Shown: piece by piece, positions 26,020-34,886 of the stretch | Numbering within the stretch: position 1 is the stretch's first letter | Layout: each line of letters starts with the position of its first letter | NCBI GenBank assembly: GCA_016714645.1 | Contig: JADKCI010000004.1 | Coordinates: 372,001-436,000, forward strand | Direction: 5' to 3' | DNA length: 64,000 bases | DNA from: Chromatiaceae bacterium | Lineage (GTDB): Bacteria; Pseudomonadota; Gammaproteobacteria; Chromatiales; Chromatiaceae | The notes under the pieces: model-generated | What the model saw: only the letters and a program-made list of their open reading frames with translations | Database searches by the model: none | What the model was told of the DNA's origin: nothing | Position numbers and translations under genes: made by a program

Positions 26020-26856
26020 ATGCACACAACCGCACAGACCCAGCCCTCGGACACCACAACCCGGATGCCGACCTGGTTCATCCCCCATGGCGGTGGTCCC
26101 TGCTTTTTCATGGACTGGAACCCACCCCATGCCTGGAACAGGATGGCGGCCTTCCTCAAGGGGGTGGCCGCCACCTTGCCCCAGCGTCCCGAGGCTATCC
26201 TCGTTGTTTCGGCACACTGGCTGGAGTCCGGCTTCAACGTCACCAGTGCTCCCAGGCCGGAGCTTATCTATGATTATTATGGCTTTCCGCCACACACCTA
26301 CGCCTTGCGGTATCCCGCCCCTGGGGAGCCCCGCTTGGCGTCACGCATCACCGAGCTGCTGGGGCAGGCCAATCTGGCCTCGCACGCCGACCCGAGCCGG
26401 GGCTTCGACCATGGGATGTTTATCCCGCTGATGCTGATGTTTCCCGACGCGGGCATCCCGGTCGTACAAGTCTCGCTGCGCCGGGACCTGGACCCCGCAC
26501 GCCATTTGCTGGCGGGTCAAGCCCTGGCGCCCCTGCGCGACGAAGGCGTCCTGATCCTGGGCAGTGGTATGAGCTTTCACAACATGCGGGGCTATGGCGA
26601 TCCCCGCTTCGGCCCCATCTCCGACCAGTTCGATGCCTGGCTGACCGCCGCCGTGCAAGCGGAGGCGGGAGAGCGCCAGCGCTTGCTAGTCGATTGGGCG
26701 CAAGCGCCCGGGGCGCGGTTATCTCACCCCCCGCGGGCGGAGGAGCATCTGCTGCCCTTGATGGTGGTGGCCGGCGCGGCCCCCGATCAGCCTGGACAGC
26801 GCGTCTTCAGCGACCGGGTGATGGAAACCACCCTGTCGGCTTTCCGTTTTGGCTGA
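26020..26856 (+). CDS. DODA-type extradiol ring-cleavage dioxygenase (LigB family)
   Basis: The product is 278 aa, the usual length for 4,5-DOPA dioxygenase-type class III extradiol enzymes. Metal ligands are visible as the histidines in FIPHGGGPC and VVSAHWLES, with the conserved GFDHGMFIPL and GSGMSFHNM segments. Such enzymes use Fe(II) or Zn(II) to open catechol-type rings. No aromatic pathway genes are adjacent, so the physiological substrate is unknown. It is cytoplasmic by lack of a signal peptide. Confidence 0.88.
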   Translation: MHTTAQTQPSDTTTRMPTWFIPHGGGPCFFMDWNPPHAWNRMAAFLKGVAATLPQRPEAILVVSAHWLESGFNVTSAPRPELIYDYYGFPPHTYALRYPAPGEPRLASRITELLGQANLASHADPSRGFDHGMFIPLMLMFPDAGIPVVQVSLRRDLDPARHLLAGQALAPLRDEGVLILGSGMSFHNMRGYGDPRFGPISDQFDAWLTAAVQAEAGERQRLLVDWAQAPGARLSHPPRAEEHLLPLMVVAGAAPDQPGQRVFSDRVMETTLSAFRFG

Positions 26857-26942
26857 GAGGTTGGGAAAAAAACCTCGCGTCCTGGCCGCCGCCCCGGTGG
26901 AGTGGTGAGGCGCAATCGCAGGATGGCTGGCAAGGCACCGGC

Positions 26943-27917
26943 TCAGGGTGCCGGCGCAAACACCTGTGACCAATCGTCCTTCATCGAGACCAGCACCCAG
27001 CCGTTCCGCGGCACAAGGTCCATGGCCTTATCGAGCCGCCCGAAGGGGCTCTGGCGATCATAGGCGTATTCCCGCTCACCATCAGTGTGATGCAGAATCA
27101 GGCCGAGCCGCCGTCCCGCCCCGCCGGTCGTCCATTGCAGCATCTCCAGGTCCCCGTCGGAATTGCCGAAGGCCAGGATGGGCCGGCGTCCGATGTGGCG
27201 CGCAATACCCACCGGCTTGCCGGCCCCATCATCGATGAAGATCACCTTGGGCTCACGCACCATAACCGCCTTGCCGTCGCGCACCGCAAAGGCCAGCTGG
27301 ATCTGGGAGCCGATCACCTGCTCCGGCGGGATGCCATAGACCGCCTCGGACCAGGGGCGCATGAAGTCGGCCCCGCCACCGGAGACGATGAAGGTCTTGA
27401 AACCGTTTCCGCGCAGATACGCCAGGAGTTCCAGCATGGGCTGGAAGACGAGTTGCGTATAGGGCTGCTGGAAACGCGGGTGGCGGGCAGCACCCATCCA
27501 GTCCTGGGAGGTTGTCTCGAACTCGTCACCGGTCATGCCGCTGTGGGTCGCGATGGCGAGTTGCAACAGCCCCTCGGTCCCAGCGGCCCCCAGGGTCGCC
27601 AGGTCGCCCGCCAGGGCGGCCTTAAAGGGCTGCTGATCTTGCCACTCCGGGTGCGTGGGCGCCAGGGCCTTCACCCGATCCAGTATGAAGGCGAGTTGGG
27701 TGTACATGGGCTGCTCCACCCACAGGGTCCCGTCGTTATCGAAGACGGCGATGCGCTGGGCCGGCGGCACGAAGTCCTGACTCCCGGCGTTCGTCACGTC
27801 CGTGACGAAGCGGGTAATGGCCTGCTTGGCGTGGCCATCTTTCCAGGAGGGTAGCGGGTCAGCGGCCACGGACAGGGTCGCGAGGACCAAGGCGGCGAGT
27901 ACCAAAAGTCGGTGCAT
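26943..27917 (-). CDS. Periplasmic HAD-superfamily phosphatase
   Basis: The product is 324 aa with a signal peptide (LLVLAALVLATLSVAA). It has HAD motif I FDNDGT at residues 59-64, motif II (FIVSGGG), the conserved lysine before VIFIDDG, and motif III/IV (AFGNSDGDLEML). It resembles exported phosphoserine-phosphatase-like acid phosphatases. It is the last gene of a minus-strand cluster (STAS, arylsulfatase, SBF transporter, DUF4239, HAD), which suggests a role in releasing inorganic groups from organic esters. The substrate is not readable. Confidence 0.85.
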   Translation of the reverse strand: MHRLLVLAALVLATLSVAADPLPSWKDGHAKQAITRFVTDVTNAGSQDFVPPAQRIAVFDNDGTLWVEQPMYTQLAFILDRVKALAPTHPEWQDQQPFKAALAGDLATLGAAGTEGLLQLAIATHSGMTGDEFETTSQDWMGAARHPRFQQPYTQLVFQPMLELLAYLRGNGFKTFIVSGGGADFMRPWSEAVYGIPPEQVIGSQIQLAFAVRDGKAVMVREPKVIFIDDGAGKPVGIARHIGRRPILAFGNSDGDLEMLQWTTGGAGRRLGLILHHTDGEREYAYDRQSPFGRLDKAMDLVPRNGWVLVSMKDDWSQVFAPAP

Positions 27918-27936
27918 TGGGTGTCTCCGTACTGTG

Positions 27937-28712
27937 CTATTTCATGCTTGCCCGTAATTCCACCAAGGCCTGGTCGAAGGTATCGACCCGAATCAGACCG
28001 AGCCGGGGGAATTCCAGATCGATGATGACGTAAACCGACATCGCCATCACCCCCGCGAAACCGAGGATGTGGAGCCAACTGCGCGACTTGCTGCCGGCCA
28101 TACCAAAACCGGCCAGCAGTGCACTGGCCAGCGCCAACGCAATCAGCATGCCGTAGATGACGGAGGGCGGTGCATTTGTGCCGCCATCGTCCGCGTGGTG
28201 GTGATATCGAACATGTCGTTGAGCGCGGGCAACAGCAGCTTGATCGCATCCGGTGAGGCGCCCTCCCCTTGGCCCGCGGCGAGTGCCTGCGTCCAGATCG
28301 TCGCCTGCAAGGCCGTCGCCTTCGCCAGTTCTGCACGCGCTGCCTCGATATCCGGCAGTTTGCGGTAGACCGCCAGCCGGGCATCAAGATAATTTAGGAA
28401 GCTGTCGCGGATGGCCGGTTGGGCCGCGGGCAGCAGATCGAGCCGCAGCCAGGCGGTTCCGATGGCGTTGGTTTCCGCAACGATCAGGTCGCGTCGCGCG
28501 TCGAAGCGCGACGCGGCCCCCGAAAAGGTGAAGGCGATCAGCAAGCCCACCAGCGCGAAGACCGCACCCTCGACGGCGCTGGTCCCCGCCTGCGCACCCG
28601 CGGGGTCACTCGCCAGTCGCCGAATCCCGAGCCGTCGGCCCAATTCCAGCATTGCTACGACGCCAACAAACAGAGCCACCGCGAGGACTGCGGCCATCAG
28701 AATGGTGTTCAT
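27937..28712 (-). pseudogene. DUF4239-like membrane protein, split by a single-base frameshift
   Basis: From the ATG at 28712 one frame encodes an N-terminal helix, a second helix (GAVFALVGLLIAFTFSGAA) and a soluble loop, ending abnormally in RPPSSTAC at 28143. The next frame carries the continuation (PPSVIYGMLIALALASALLA and a further helix to LVELRASMK at 27937). Loss of one C in the CACCGCCC run near 28165 explains the shift. It overlaps the SBF gene by 4 nt (ATGA). It may be a true frameshift or a sequencing error; the family is of unknown function. Confidence 0.8.
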
Positions 28713-29566
28713 GGTGAGATTCCAGGTAAGGTTGATTGGGACGCATTGACACGGCGCCAGCGCAAATAGGGAATCGAGATGGCCGCGGAGGTCAGAATAT
28801 AGGCGGCGACGATGACCGCGGTACGCGGACCGGGAAGCGCGGACGCCACCAGGACGGCGATCCCCAGGTGGCGCGTCGAGCAGGCAATCGCGAGTGCGGT
28901 GCGATCCGCCTCGGCCGGACCGCCGAGTCGATGGCCGATCGCCAGCGCGGCGACGATCAGTCCGGCCAGCGCCAGCATGCCGGACCACTTGACATCGAGC
29001 AGGACCTCCCAGTGCAGGATCAGGAGTAGGAGGGCGCAGGCGGTCAACAGCAGCCCGGCAATGGCCATGAGGCGATCCCCGAACCGGTCGGCAAAGGCTG
29101 GAAACCGCCACCGGATCAGCATGCCCAGGGCCAGCGGCAGGAAGAAGGATTTGGCGAACACCCATGCCACCCGCTCCGGATGGAGTTGGACCGGATAGCC
29201 AAACCAGGGGCCGAGCAGCGCCAGCCAGGCGGGGACCAGGACGATCGCCAGCAGGCTGGTGGTCACAACCAGGCTGAAGATATAGGCACCGTCACCGATG
29301 TTCAGGAGCTTGCGCGGCAGCAGCGGCGCTCCGGCCGAGACCGCCAGCACCAGCAGGCCCATCTCGACCCCCGGTGGCAGGGTCAGCAGCGTGACGAGCG
29401 CCAGGGCCACCAGCGGCACCAGCAAATACATGGCCAGCACCGAACGCATGAAAAGCATGGGTCGGCGCCAGAGGTAGAGAATATCCTTGGGTGTGCTGTC
29501 GATGCCGACGGCCAGGATGATGGCCGCGACGGACAGTTTGAGTAACAGGAGCAAGACTTCAGTCAT
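28709..29566 (-). CDS. SBF/bile acid:Na+ symporter-family transporter
   Basis: The product is 285 aa with about nine hydrophobic segments. It has features of the SBF fold: an early LAVGIDSTPKD loop, the crossover region SAGAPLLPRKLL and the second conserved motif STRHLGIAVLVA. The SBF family moves organic anions such as bile acids or pantoate with sodium. It lies 173 nt downstream of the arylsulfatase and overlaps the next gene by 4 nt. A related transporter lies at 37289 beside the regulator. Confidence 0.82.
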   Translation of the reverse strand: MTEVLLLLLKLSVAAIILAVGIDSTPKDILYLWRRPMLFMRSVLAMYLLVPLVALALVTLLTLPPGVEMGLLVLAVSAGAPLLPRKLLNIGDGAYIFSLVVTTSLLAIVLVPAWLALLGPWFGYPVQLHPERVAWVFAKSFFLPLALGMLIRWRFPAFADRFGDRLMAIAGLLLTACALLLLILHWEVLLDVKWSGMLALAGLIVAALAIGHRLGGPAEADRTALAIACSTRHLGIAVLVASALPGPRTAVIVAAYILTSAAISIPYLRWRRVNASQSTLPGISP

Positions 29567-29704
29567 CTGGTGCCATCGTCGTCGTCATTTTCGTTGTGGT
29601 AATCGATGCGATCACAGCGACCCAGATTCGCATGCAACGCGTGGTTTCGCTATCCAAGCTTCTGTCCGATCTTGGTAAGCATCGAAAGGGTCATGAGAAG
29701 ATGC

Positions 29705-29728
29705 GGGACTGGGCGGCTGCCCAGTCCC
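29705..29728. terminator. Perfect 10-bp hairpin after the arylsulfatase gene
   Basis: The arms GGGACTGGGC and GCCCAGTCCC are separated by GGCT, 12 nt downstream of the arylsulfatase stop. There is no T tract on the exit side, so it may attenuate or stabilise the transcript rather than terminate it fully. The rest of the 173-nt gap to the SBF gene shows nothing. Confidence 0.55.
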
Positions 29729-29739
29729 TCCGGCGGGGC

Positions 29740-31332
29740 CTAATTGCCCATCGTTTTATTCAACTGCTCGTGGATCTTGCTCAGGTTGAACGAACCCGGC
29801 GTCTGACTCGGCGGAAACTCCTGCATCGACATCAGGAATTTGGCGGCCAGGCCCTGGATCGGGGCAATCACGAAGGCACGATCAAGAAGCCAGTCGTCAT
29901 AGATGTTGGCGTTGTGCTGGGCCTTCTCGAAGGGGTCACGCCGTAGGTTGAAGATCAGCGGCACGCGCAACTCCACGAAGGGTTCGCGCCAGACGCCGAA
30001 GGCCTCTCCGCGGTTCTCCAGGAAGACGATCTTCCAATCCTGATAGCGCGCGGCAACGACCGCGCCGTCATCATTGACGTACCAGAATTCGTTACGTGGC
30101 GAGACCTTGGTCTTCCCGGTGAGATAGTCGAGCTGACTGTAACCGTCGAGGTGGTTCTTGTAGTGACGACCGTTGATGTCCACCCCCGTCAGCAACCGGT
30201 CTTTGATGTCCGGTGCGCCCGCCACGGCGGCGAAGGTCGGCAACCAGTCTTCGTGGGCGACGATGCCGTTGAGCGTGGTGTTCGCCGGGAAATGCCCGGG
30301 CCAGCGAACGAAGGCCGGCACCCGATAGGCGCCTTCCCAGTTGGAGTTTTTCTCGCTGCGGAAGGGGGTGGTGCCAGCATCCGGCCAGGTGTTGTAGTGG
30401 GGGCCATTGTCCGTGGAATACATGACAATGGTGTTGTTGGCCAGGCCCAGGTCATCGATGGTCTTGAGCAATTGCCCGACCTGGCCGTCGTGCTCAACCA
30501 TGCCGTCGCTGTATTCGTCCTGTCCGGAGATGCCGCGATGCTCTGCCTTCACATGGGTGCGAAAGTGCATGCGGGTCCCGTTCCACCAGACGAAGAAGGG
30601 CTTGTCGGCCTTGGCCTGGCGGGTCATGAAGTCAATCGCGGCGGCGACGGTTTCCTCGTCGATCGTCTCCATGCGCTTCTTGGTCAGGGGGCCCGTGTCT
30701 TCAATCCGCTGCCCGCCCTGGCCGTCCGCCCAGGTATGCAGCACGCCACGCGGTCCGAATTTCTTCTTGAATTCCGGATTCTTGGGGTAGTCCAGATTCT
30801 CCGGCTCTTCCTCGGCATTGAGGTGATACAGATTGCCGAGAAACTCGTCGAACCCGTGCAGGGTCGGCAGGTGCTCGTCACGATCACCCTGGTGATTCTT
30901 GCCGAATTGACCGGTGGCATAGCCCTGGCTTTTCAGCACCGTGGCCATGGTGACGTCGGTCTTCTGCCAGCCTTCCTTCGCCCCCGGCAGGCCAACCTTG
31001 GTCATGCCGGAACGTACCGGCACCGACCCGCCGATAAAGGCCGCGCGGCCCGCCGTGCAGCTTTGCTGCGCATAGTAATCGGTGAAGCCGACGCCCTCGT
31101 TGGCGATCCGGTCGATATTGAGCGTCTGGTAGCCCATCATGCCGCGGTTATTGTGGCTGATGTTCCAAGTGCCGATGTCATCGCCCCAGATGACCAGGAT
31201 GTTGGGCTTGTCGGCCGCGCCCGCGGGGCTGATGACGCCGAGCGTCGCCAGGGTCAAGACCAGCGCGGCCAGACCGCGCCGGCCACCTGGGCGGACCCGC
31301 GGGGCGGTTGATTCGATGGGTCGTTGCTTCAT
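29740..31332 (-). CDS. Arylsulfatase, exported
   Basis: The product is 530 aa. A Tat-like or Sec signal peptide (GRRGLAALVLTLATLGVISP) precedes the sulfatase domain. The metal site NILVIWGDD starts it, and the formylglycine motif CTAGR (C92-R96, fitting CxAxR) is intact; later come GKNHQGDR and the metal-binding STDNGPHYN. Sulfatases of this kind release sulfate from aryl or other sulfate esters in the periplasm after cysteine maturation to formylglycine. No formylglycine-generating enzyme is in the window. It heads the cluster with the SBF transporter. Confidence 0.92.
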   Translation of the reverse strand: MKQRPIESTAPRVRPGGRRGLAALVLTLATLGVISPAGAADKPNILVIWGDDIGTWNISHNNRGMMGYQTLNIDRIANEGVGFTDYYAQQSCTAGRAAFIGGSVPVRSGMTKVGLPGAKEGWQKTDVTMATVLKSQGYATGQFGKNHQGDRDEHLPTLHGFDEFLGNLYHLNAEEEPENLDYPKNPEFKKKFGPRGVLHTWADGQGGQRIEDTGPLTKKRMETIDEETVAAAIDFMTRQAKADKPFFVWWNGTRMHFRTHVKAEHRGISGQDEYSDGMVEHDGQVGQLLKTIDDLGLANNTIVMYSTDNGPHYNTWPDAGTTPFRSEKNSNWEGAYRVPAFVRWPGHFPANTTLNGIVAHEDWLPTFAAVAGAPDIKDRLLTGVDINGRHYKNHLDGYSQLDYLTGKTKVSPRNEFWYVNDDGAVVAARYQDWKIVFLENRGEAFGVWREPFVELRVPLIFNLRRDPFEKAQHNANIYDDWLLDRAFVIAPIQGLAAKFLMSMQEFPPSQTPGSFNLSKIHEQLNKTMGN

Positions 31333-31449
31333 CTTCCTTTGTCCTTTGTTGGTGTTGAATGGATGCCATCGGAGTGGCCGTGTTCCGCGTCGGCCCGGTC
31401 CTGACTGGTGTGCCCTGGAAAACCGCGTCGCGACAGACTGGTGCTCGCG

Positions 31450-31725
31450 TTACGCGCCGAGCTTGTACTCCGGGCTCGCGGGGCCGAGCCGCAGGGTCAA
31501 GTAGGACGAAAGACCCTCGAAGGTCACCCCAGCCGCTCGCAGCCGTCGCAGCAAGGCCAAGGATGCCTCGTCCGCCTGGCGCAAGCCGCGCAGATCCAGG
31601 GTCAACCTGGCGGACGGGTCACCACAGGTCCGCTCGAACTCGGCGATCCCGTCGGCCTGTAACCGCCCGTCGACCTTGAGGGTCGTTCGCCGGTGGTCAT
31701 CGACTCGTGTGATCCGAAACGTCAT
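31450..31725 (-). CDS. STAS-domain-like small protein
   Basis: This 91-residue protein has the beta-alpha pattern of a STAS fold: TTLKVDGRLQADGIAEFER, then LTLDLRGLRQADEASLALLR, with the serine in DEAS at the usual phosphorylatable position, and VTFEGLSSYLTLRL. STAS domains act in anti-anti-sigma signalling or in transporter regulation. It is the first gene of the arylsulfatase run (117-nt gap) and faces the truncated regulator copy across about 300 nt. The family call is by pattern only. Confidence 0.65.
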   Translation of the reverse strand: MTFRITRVDDHRRTTLKVDGRLQADGIAEFERTCGDPSARLTLDLRGLRQADEASLALLRRLRAAGVTFEGLSSYLTLRLGPASPEYKLGA

Positions 31726-31873
31726 GCGCTGACACTACGCAGGAAGCTGGCCAAAGCCGACTGAATCGCTTGGGATGAAGGTAACCAACCGATAAGACTG
31801 TTGAAAGCATCAACCGGGGACGCCGCGAGGGGCCGCCCCGGGGCGCGAAGCGACGACATTTAACGAAGCGGGT

Positions 31874-31999
31874 CGCGATATATCGCTGATCACGACATAT
31901 CGTGCCCTGCCGCTCGGCGACTAGGCGAATGACTCTGGCCATCGCATGGCCGACGACGGCCTGAGCAATCTCCGGTAGTCTTTATCGCGAAATATCATT
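31874..31999. promoter_or_regulatory. Three operator-like CGCGAAATATCGTG sites before the truncated regulator copy
   Basis: Related sites lie at 31874-31885 (CGCGATATATCG), 31891-31904 (CACGACATATCGTG) and 31986-31999 (CGCGAAATATCATT). The same three-site layout lies before the intact regulator at 35438-35563. The sites are between the STAS/arylsulfatase run and the regulator copy, as expected for activator-binding sites of a divergently placed sigma-54 regulator. Confidence 0.55.
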
Positions 32000-32038
32000 A
32001 CGCGCGCCGCTATCCTAGGAGACCCGCCAGAGATGGCT

Positions 32039-32424
32039 GTGAATGACCCAACACCGCTCGCCCACGGCCCTGGGGGAACCACACCGCTCGACTGGGCGGC
32101 CCACACCGAGACCAGCTTCGAGGATTTGCTGACGGACCGAGGCCAGCGCGCTGGACGCCCACATTCAGGGGGCACTGCGCCGGATCGCGCTGTTCCTGGG
32201 GCTCGACCGCTGCACCATCGGCCGCTTCGACGATGCGCGAGCGGAGTGGACCGTCACCCATTCCTGGGCACAGGAAGGCATCGCGCCGATCCCCTTGCCG
32301 CTCGCGGAGGCCCACTTTCCCTATCTGGCTGGGCAGTTGCGCGCCGGGCTCCCGACGATTGCGGAGCGGCTCGCGGACCTGCCGCCGGAAGCGTCGCTGG
32401 ACCGGCGGTCGCTGGCCAGGAATG
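32039..32424 (+). pseudogene. Truncated copy of the sigma-54 activator (GAF region only)
   Basis: This stretch and its upstream region (from about 31815) are a close duplicate of 35385-35990. It keeps the GTG start region and GAF-domain coding sequence. A deletion of about 25 bp near 32137 shifts the frame, and the gene is cut off at 32424 where a palindromic element begins. All AAA+ and DNA-binding parts are missing, so it cannot act as a regulator. Confidence 0.85.
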
Positions 32425-32481
32425 CCGGGGGGAGTTTACTTAATTCGGGCAGTCCGGAAGAATTAAGTAAACTGTCCCCGG
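32425..32481. repeat. Palindromic element at the break point of the regulator copy
   Basis: The arms AGTTTACTTAATTC and GAATTAAGTAAACT flank a 17-nt centre, with GGGG/CCCC extensions on both sides (CTGTCCCCGG). It begins exactly where homology to the intact regulator stops. The form is like the palindromes associated with REP-associated tyrosine transposases, but no transposase is present. Confidence 0.75.
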
Positions 32482-32650
32482 AACTGCAACTGCCATTGCT
32501 CGAGCTGACTCGAGCCTCAGGGTCATACGTCAGAGAAAGCCTCAGCTCAGCGGGAACCGGGTTGCGGGCGGGAACCAGCCCCCGTCACCTACAACAGAAG
32601 GTTGCGTCAATTTTTCGTTTTACATGATCTGCGGTTGATGACAATTCCGC

Positions 32651-32717
32651 AGTTCCAGGGACGTTTACTTAATTCAACCCGTTGTCAGCCGCAATTGAGT
32701 AAACTGTCCCCGGAACT
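32651..32717. repeat. Second copy of the GTTTACTTAATT palindrome
   Basis: The arms AGTTCCAGGGACGTTTACTT and its imperfect complement (ending CTGTCCCCGGAACT) enclose about 20 nt. It is related to the element at 32425, 170 nt away. The 170 nt between the two copies hold no gene. The pair ends about 40 nt before the DUF3800 stop. Confidence 0.75.
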
Positions 32718-32757
32718 CCCCGGAACTCACGCGCACGTTTCCCAGCTTGGCTCCAGG

Positions 32758-33927
32758 CTAAATTTGAAGCGATTCAACCTTTTCCCGGTGGGCCTCCACC
32801 GAAGCTTTGACCACGTTGCGCTGGTCGTCCGATAGCTCGTCGAGTGCTGGTAACTCCTCCTCGAAGGCTTGGAAGCGACCAATCAGCCCCTCTAGAGAGA
32901 TTCCATCTGTGACTGCACGACGAAAGAATAGCCGTGCAAGCTCGTTTAACTCCGGGTTCAATTGCGCACCTGACAGCACGCGATTTGTAATCCAGAGATA
33001 GATATCTACCATCTGCAATCCTATCGAATCAGCGCTTGTACTGACTGAGATTGCTGTGCGTGGAATCCCACGATGCAAAATGATGTTTTCGTCTACTCCA
33101 TAGTGAAGGGGGTGATTCAAAAGGAATTTCCGTTCATTCGAATCGAGCCGCGCATAGCCGTCCGAAATCACCTGATAAAGGCTGTGTACTTCTTGCTGTG
33201 ACCTATTGAACTGCTGTTGCTTATCAACAACTATCGTATAAGCATCTTTGCGGCGAGCCTTCCTGAGCCTCCGAGACATTGCATGCACAACGAACTGAAA
33301 TCCAACTGTATTCGGCGATACGAACCTCGGATCTGGCGCGCCAAAATCCAAATCCAGGGGTCTTGCGATCCCAAAACGGAAAGCGTCAACCAATAGCTCT
33401 TTCGAGCGTGCATCGAGCTGGGACGCCTCTGCCCGTCGCTTTAACTCGGTTAGCAGCTCGAGTATATCTTGCTCATACTTTTCTACGCGCTTGACCGTGC
33501 ATAGTTTCCAAGCTTGTTCGAGAATCGACTCATCCAGTAACTCGTTCAACTTAAACAACAAGAGGAACCGAAGGGGAGTCCAATACGCATCCCATTTCAC
33601 CGCTTCATTCAAGCCCGCGTCGAAGACGGCCTCGAATAACTTCGTAACGGCAAAATCGGGCTTGACAATATAATAGTAGTCGAAAAAAAAGCGCATTTTC
33701 CGTTGGAGTTCGCATAGCGGTGGTGCTATGGTCGACAACCTGTCGATTCCCAGTTCGTTTGCATGGAGCGCCGGCACGCCAACCCGTCTTACCATTTCTT
33801 TATGCAGCCGCACTCCGAGCGCGTCCACATTTGTCTTGCTGGACAAGAGGCCGTAGCTTAGACGAGGCTGATTTGGATCGAATAAGTTGTTGCCGGTATT
33901 GCCTGATTCGTCAACGTGAAAAAACAT
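32758..33927 (-). CDS. DUF3800-domain protein
   Basis: The product is 389 aa and starts with FHVDESGNTG, the acidic DESG motif that marks DUF3800 (RNase H-like fold, function unknown). Further acidic residues follow (TIVVDKQQQFN, and SADSIGLQMVDIYLW near the C-terminus), matching the family's second conserved site. The gene is clearly more AT-rich than its surroundings and is preceded by GGAG, suggesting acquisition by transfer. DUF3800 genes are often found in defence or mobile islands; here it is flanked by palindromic repeats and toxin-antitoxin genes. Confidence 0.85.
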   Translation of the reverse strand: MFFHVDESGNTGNNLFDPNQPRLSYGLLSSKTNVDALGVRLHKEMVRRVGVPALHANELGIDRLSTIAPPLCELQRKMRFFFDYYYIVKPDFAVTKLFEAVFDAGLNEAVKWDAYWTPLRFLLLFKLNELLDESILEQAWKLCTVKRVEKYEQDILELLTELKRRAEASQLDARSKELLVDAFRFGIARPLDLDFGAPDPRFVSPNTVGFQFVVHAMSRRLRKARRKDAYTIVVDKQQQFNRSQQEVHSLYQVISDGYARLDSNERKFLLNHPLHYGVDENIILHRGIPRTAISVSTSADSIGLQMVDIYLWITNRVLSGAQLNPELNELARLFFRRAVTDGISLEGLIGRFQAFEEELPALDELSDDQRNVVKASVEAHREKVESLQI

Positions 33928-34122
33928 AACAATAGCTCCGGTCGCCCAGGCGCTGAGTCGTAATGGCGTTCTTGCGTCGTTGATGTTGACTCAGGGCAAG
34001 ACATCGCAGGGGTAATCGGGGACGGGCCACGTTTATTCGTCAAGAATGGTGATATCGATGGACGGAGAATCAAACATGGTCTGACCCATATTATGGACCC
34101 CTATTATGTCAAGACATTGGCG

Positions 34123-34455
34123 TTATGCCGCTGCGCTGCTCAACGACCGAAGCTTATCGAAGGTATCCGGGTATTGGTGCACCATCAGGATCAGCGCCGC
34201 GGCCTGTGCGTTGGGAGTTGCCCGCCCCTGCTCCTAATTCTCCAGGGTGCGCGTCGCCACGCGCAGCCGGCGGGCGAAGACCGCCCGCGACACGTTCAGG
34301 TGCTCCCGGGTCTCCCGAATCAGCGCCGCATCGACCCGTAGTGCCGGCAGGTTTTCCGCCTCGGCCGTGCGCAGGGTGATCTTGTCCTCCCGTTGCGCAC
34401 GCATCGCTCCCACACCATCCATGATCTCGGCGAACAGATTGCGTTTGCCCGTCAT
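34123..34455 (-). pseudogene. HigA-type antitoxin with an in-frame amber codon
   Basis: The frame reads a Xre-type helix-turn-helix antitoxin of 110 codons: LRVDAALIRETREHLNVSRA, VFARRLRVATRTLEN, then TAG, then EQGRATPNAQAAALILMVHQ to the natural end. Homologues have TLENWEQG, so a TGG tryptophan codon (position 74) has become TAG. The reading frame after the stop is intact. The product would be cut inside the helix-turn-helix region. An ATGA overlap joins it to the toxin remnant upstream. Confidence 0.85.
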
Positions 34456-34510
34456 CGTTTCGGTCTCCTCTGCGCCAGTTCGGCTTGAATTGCCTGCTTC
34501 AAGGCCTGCC
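34452..34510 (-). pseudogene. C-terminal remnant of a HigB-type toxin
   Basis: Immediately upstream of the antitoxin the sequence reads LKQAIQAELAQRRPKR then stop, a typical HigB C-terminus, with its stop overlapping the antitoxin ATG. Homology ends after about 20 codons; the rest of the toxin is missing. Confidence 0.6.
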
Positions 34511-34559
34511 TTTCATCGGGTCAGAGCCCTTTGTGCCACTTCTTGTCGTGTCCCGTTTT

Positions 34560-34886
34560 TCAAGCGATGGCTTGAATCCCCTTCTTCTCAATGACGGTCA
34601 AGAGCCGAAGCGCCGGGCCGCCGGGGCGCTTGATACCTCGCTCCCAGTCCGAGACGAGGTTCTTGCTGACGTTGAGGTAGCGGGCAAAGACCGGTTGAGA
34701 GAGATGCTCCCGCTCGCGTAGGGCGCGGATGGCCCCAGGCGAGAGGAGTTGGACCGGCGTCAGGCATGAGTCGTCGAACTCGCGCATGGTCTGATTGGAG
34801 ATAGCGCCCACCTCGTGGAGGGCCTCCATGGTCTCGTGGACCGAAGCCAGCGCATCGCTACGGTACTGCTTAGTCATCGTCGTCAA
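34560..34886 (-). CDS. Xre-family antitoxin of a type II toxin-antitoxin pair
   Basis: This 108-residue protein has a C-terminal helix-turn-helix (IRALREREHLSQPVFARYLN, then VSKNLVSDWERGIKRPGGPA) as in HigA/MqsA-like antitoxins, which neutralise the toxin and bind the operon promoter. It follows the toxin gene with a 17-nt overlap, so the order is toxin first. Confidence 0.87.
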   Translation of the reverse strand: MTTMTKQYRSDALASVHETMEALHEVGAISNQTMREFDDSCLTPVQLLSPGAIRALREREHLSQPVFARYLNVSKNLVSDWERGIKRPGGPALRLLTVIEKKGIQAIA

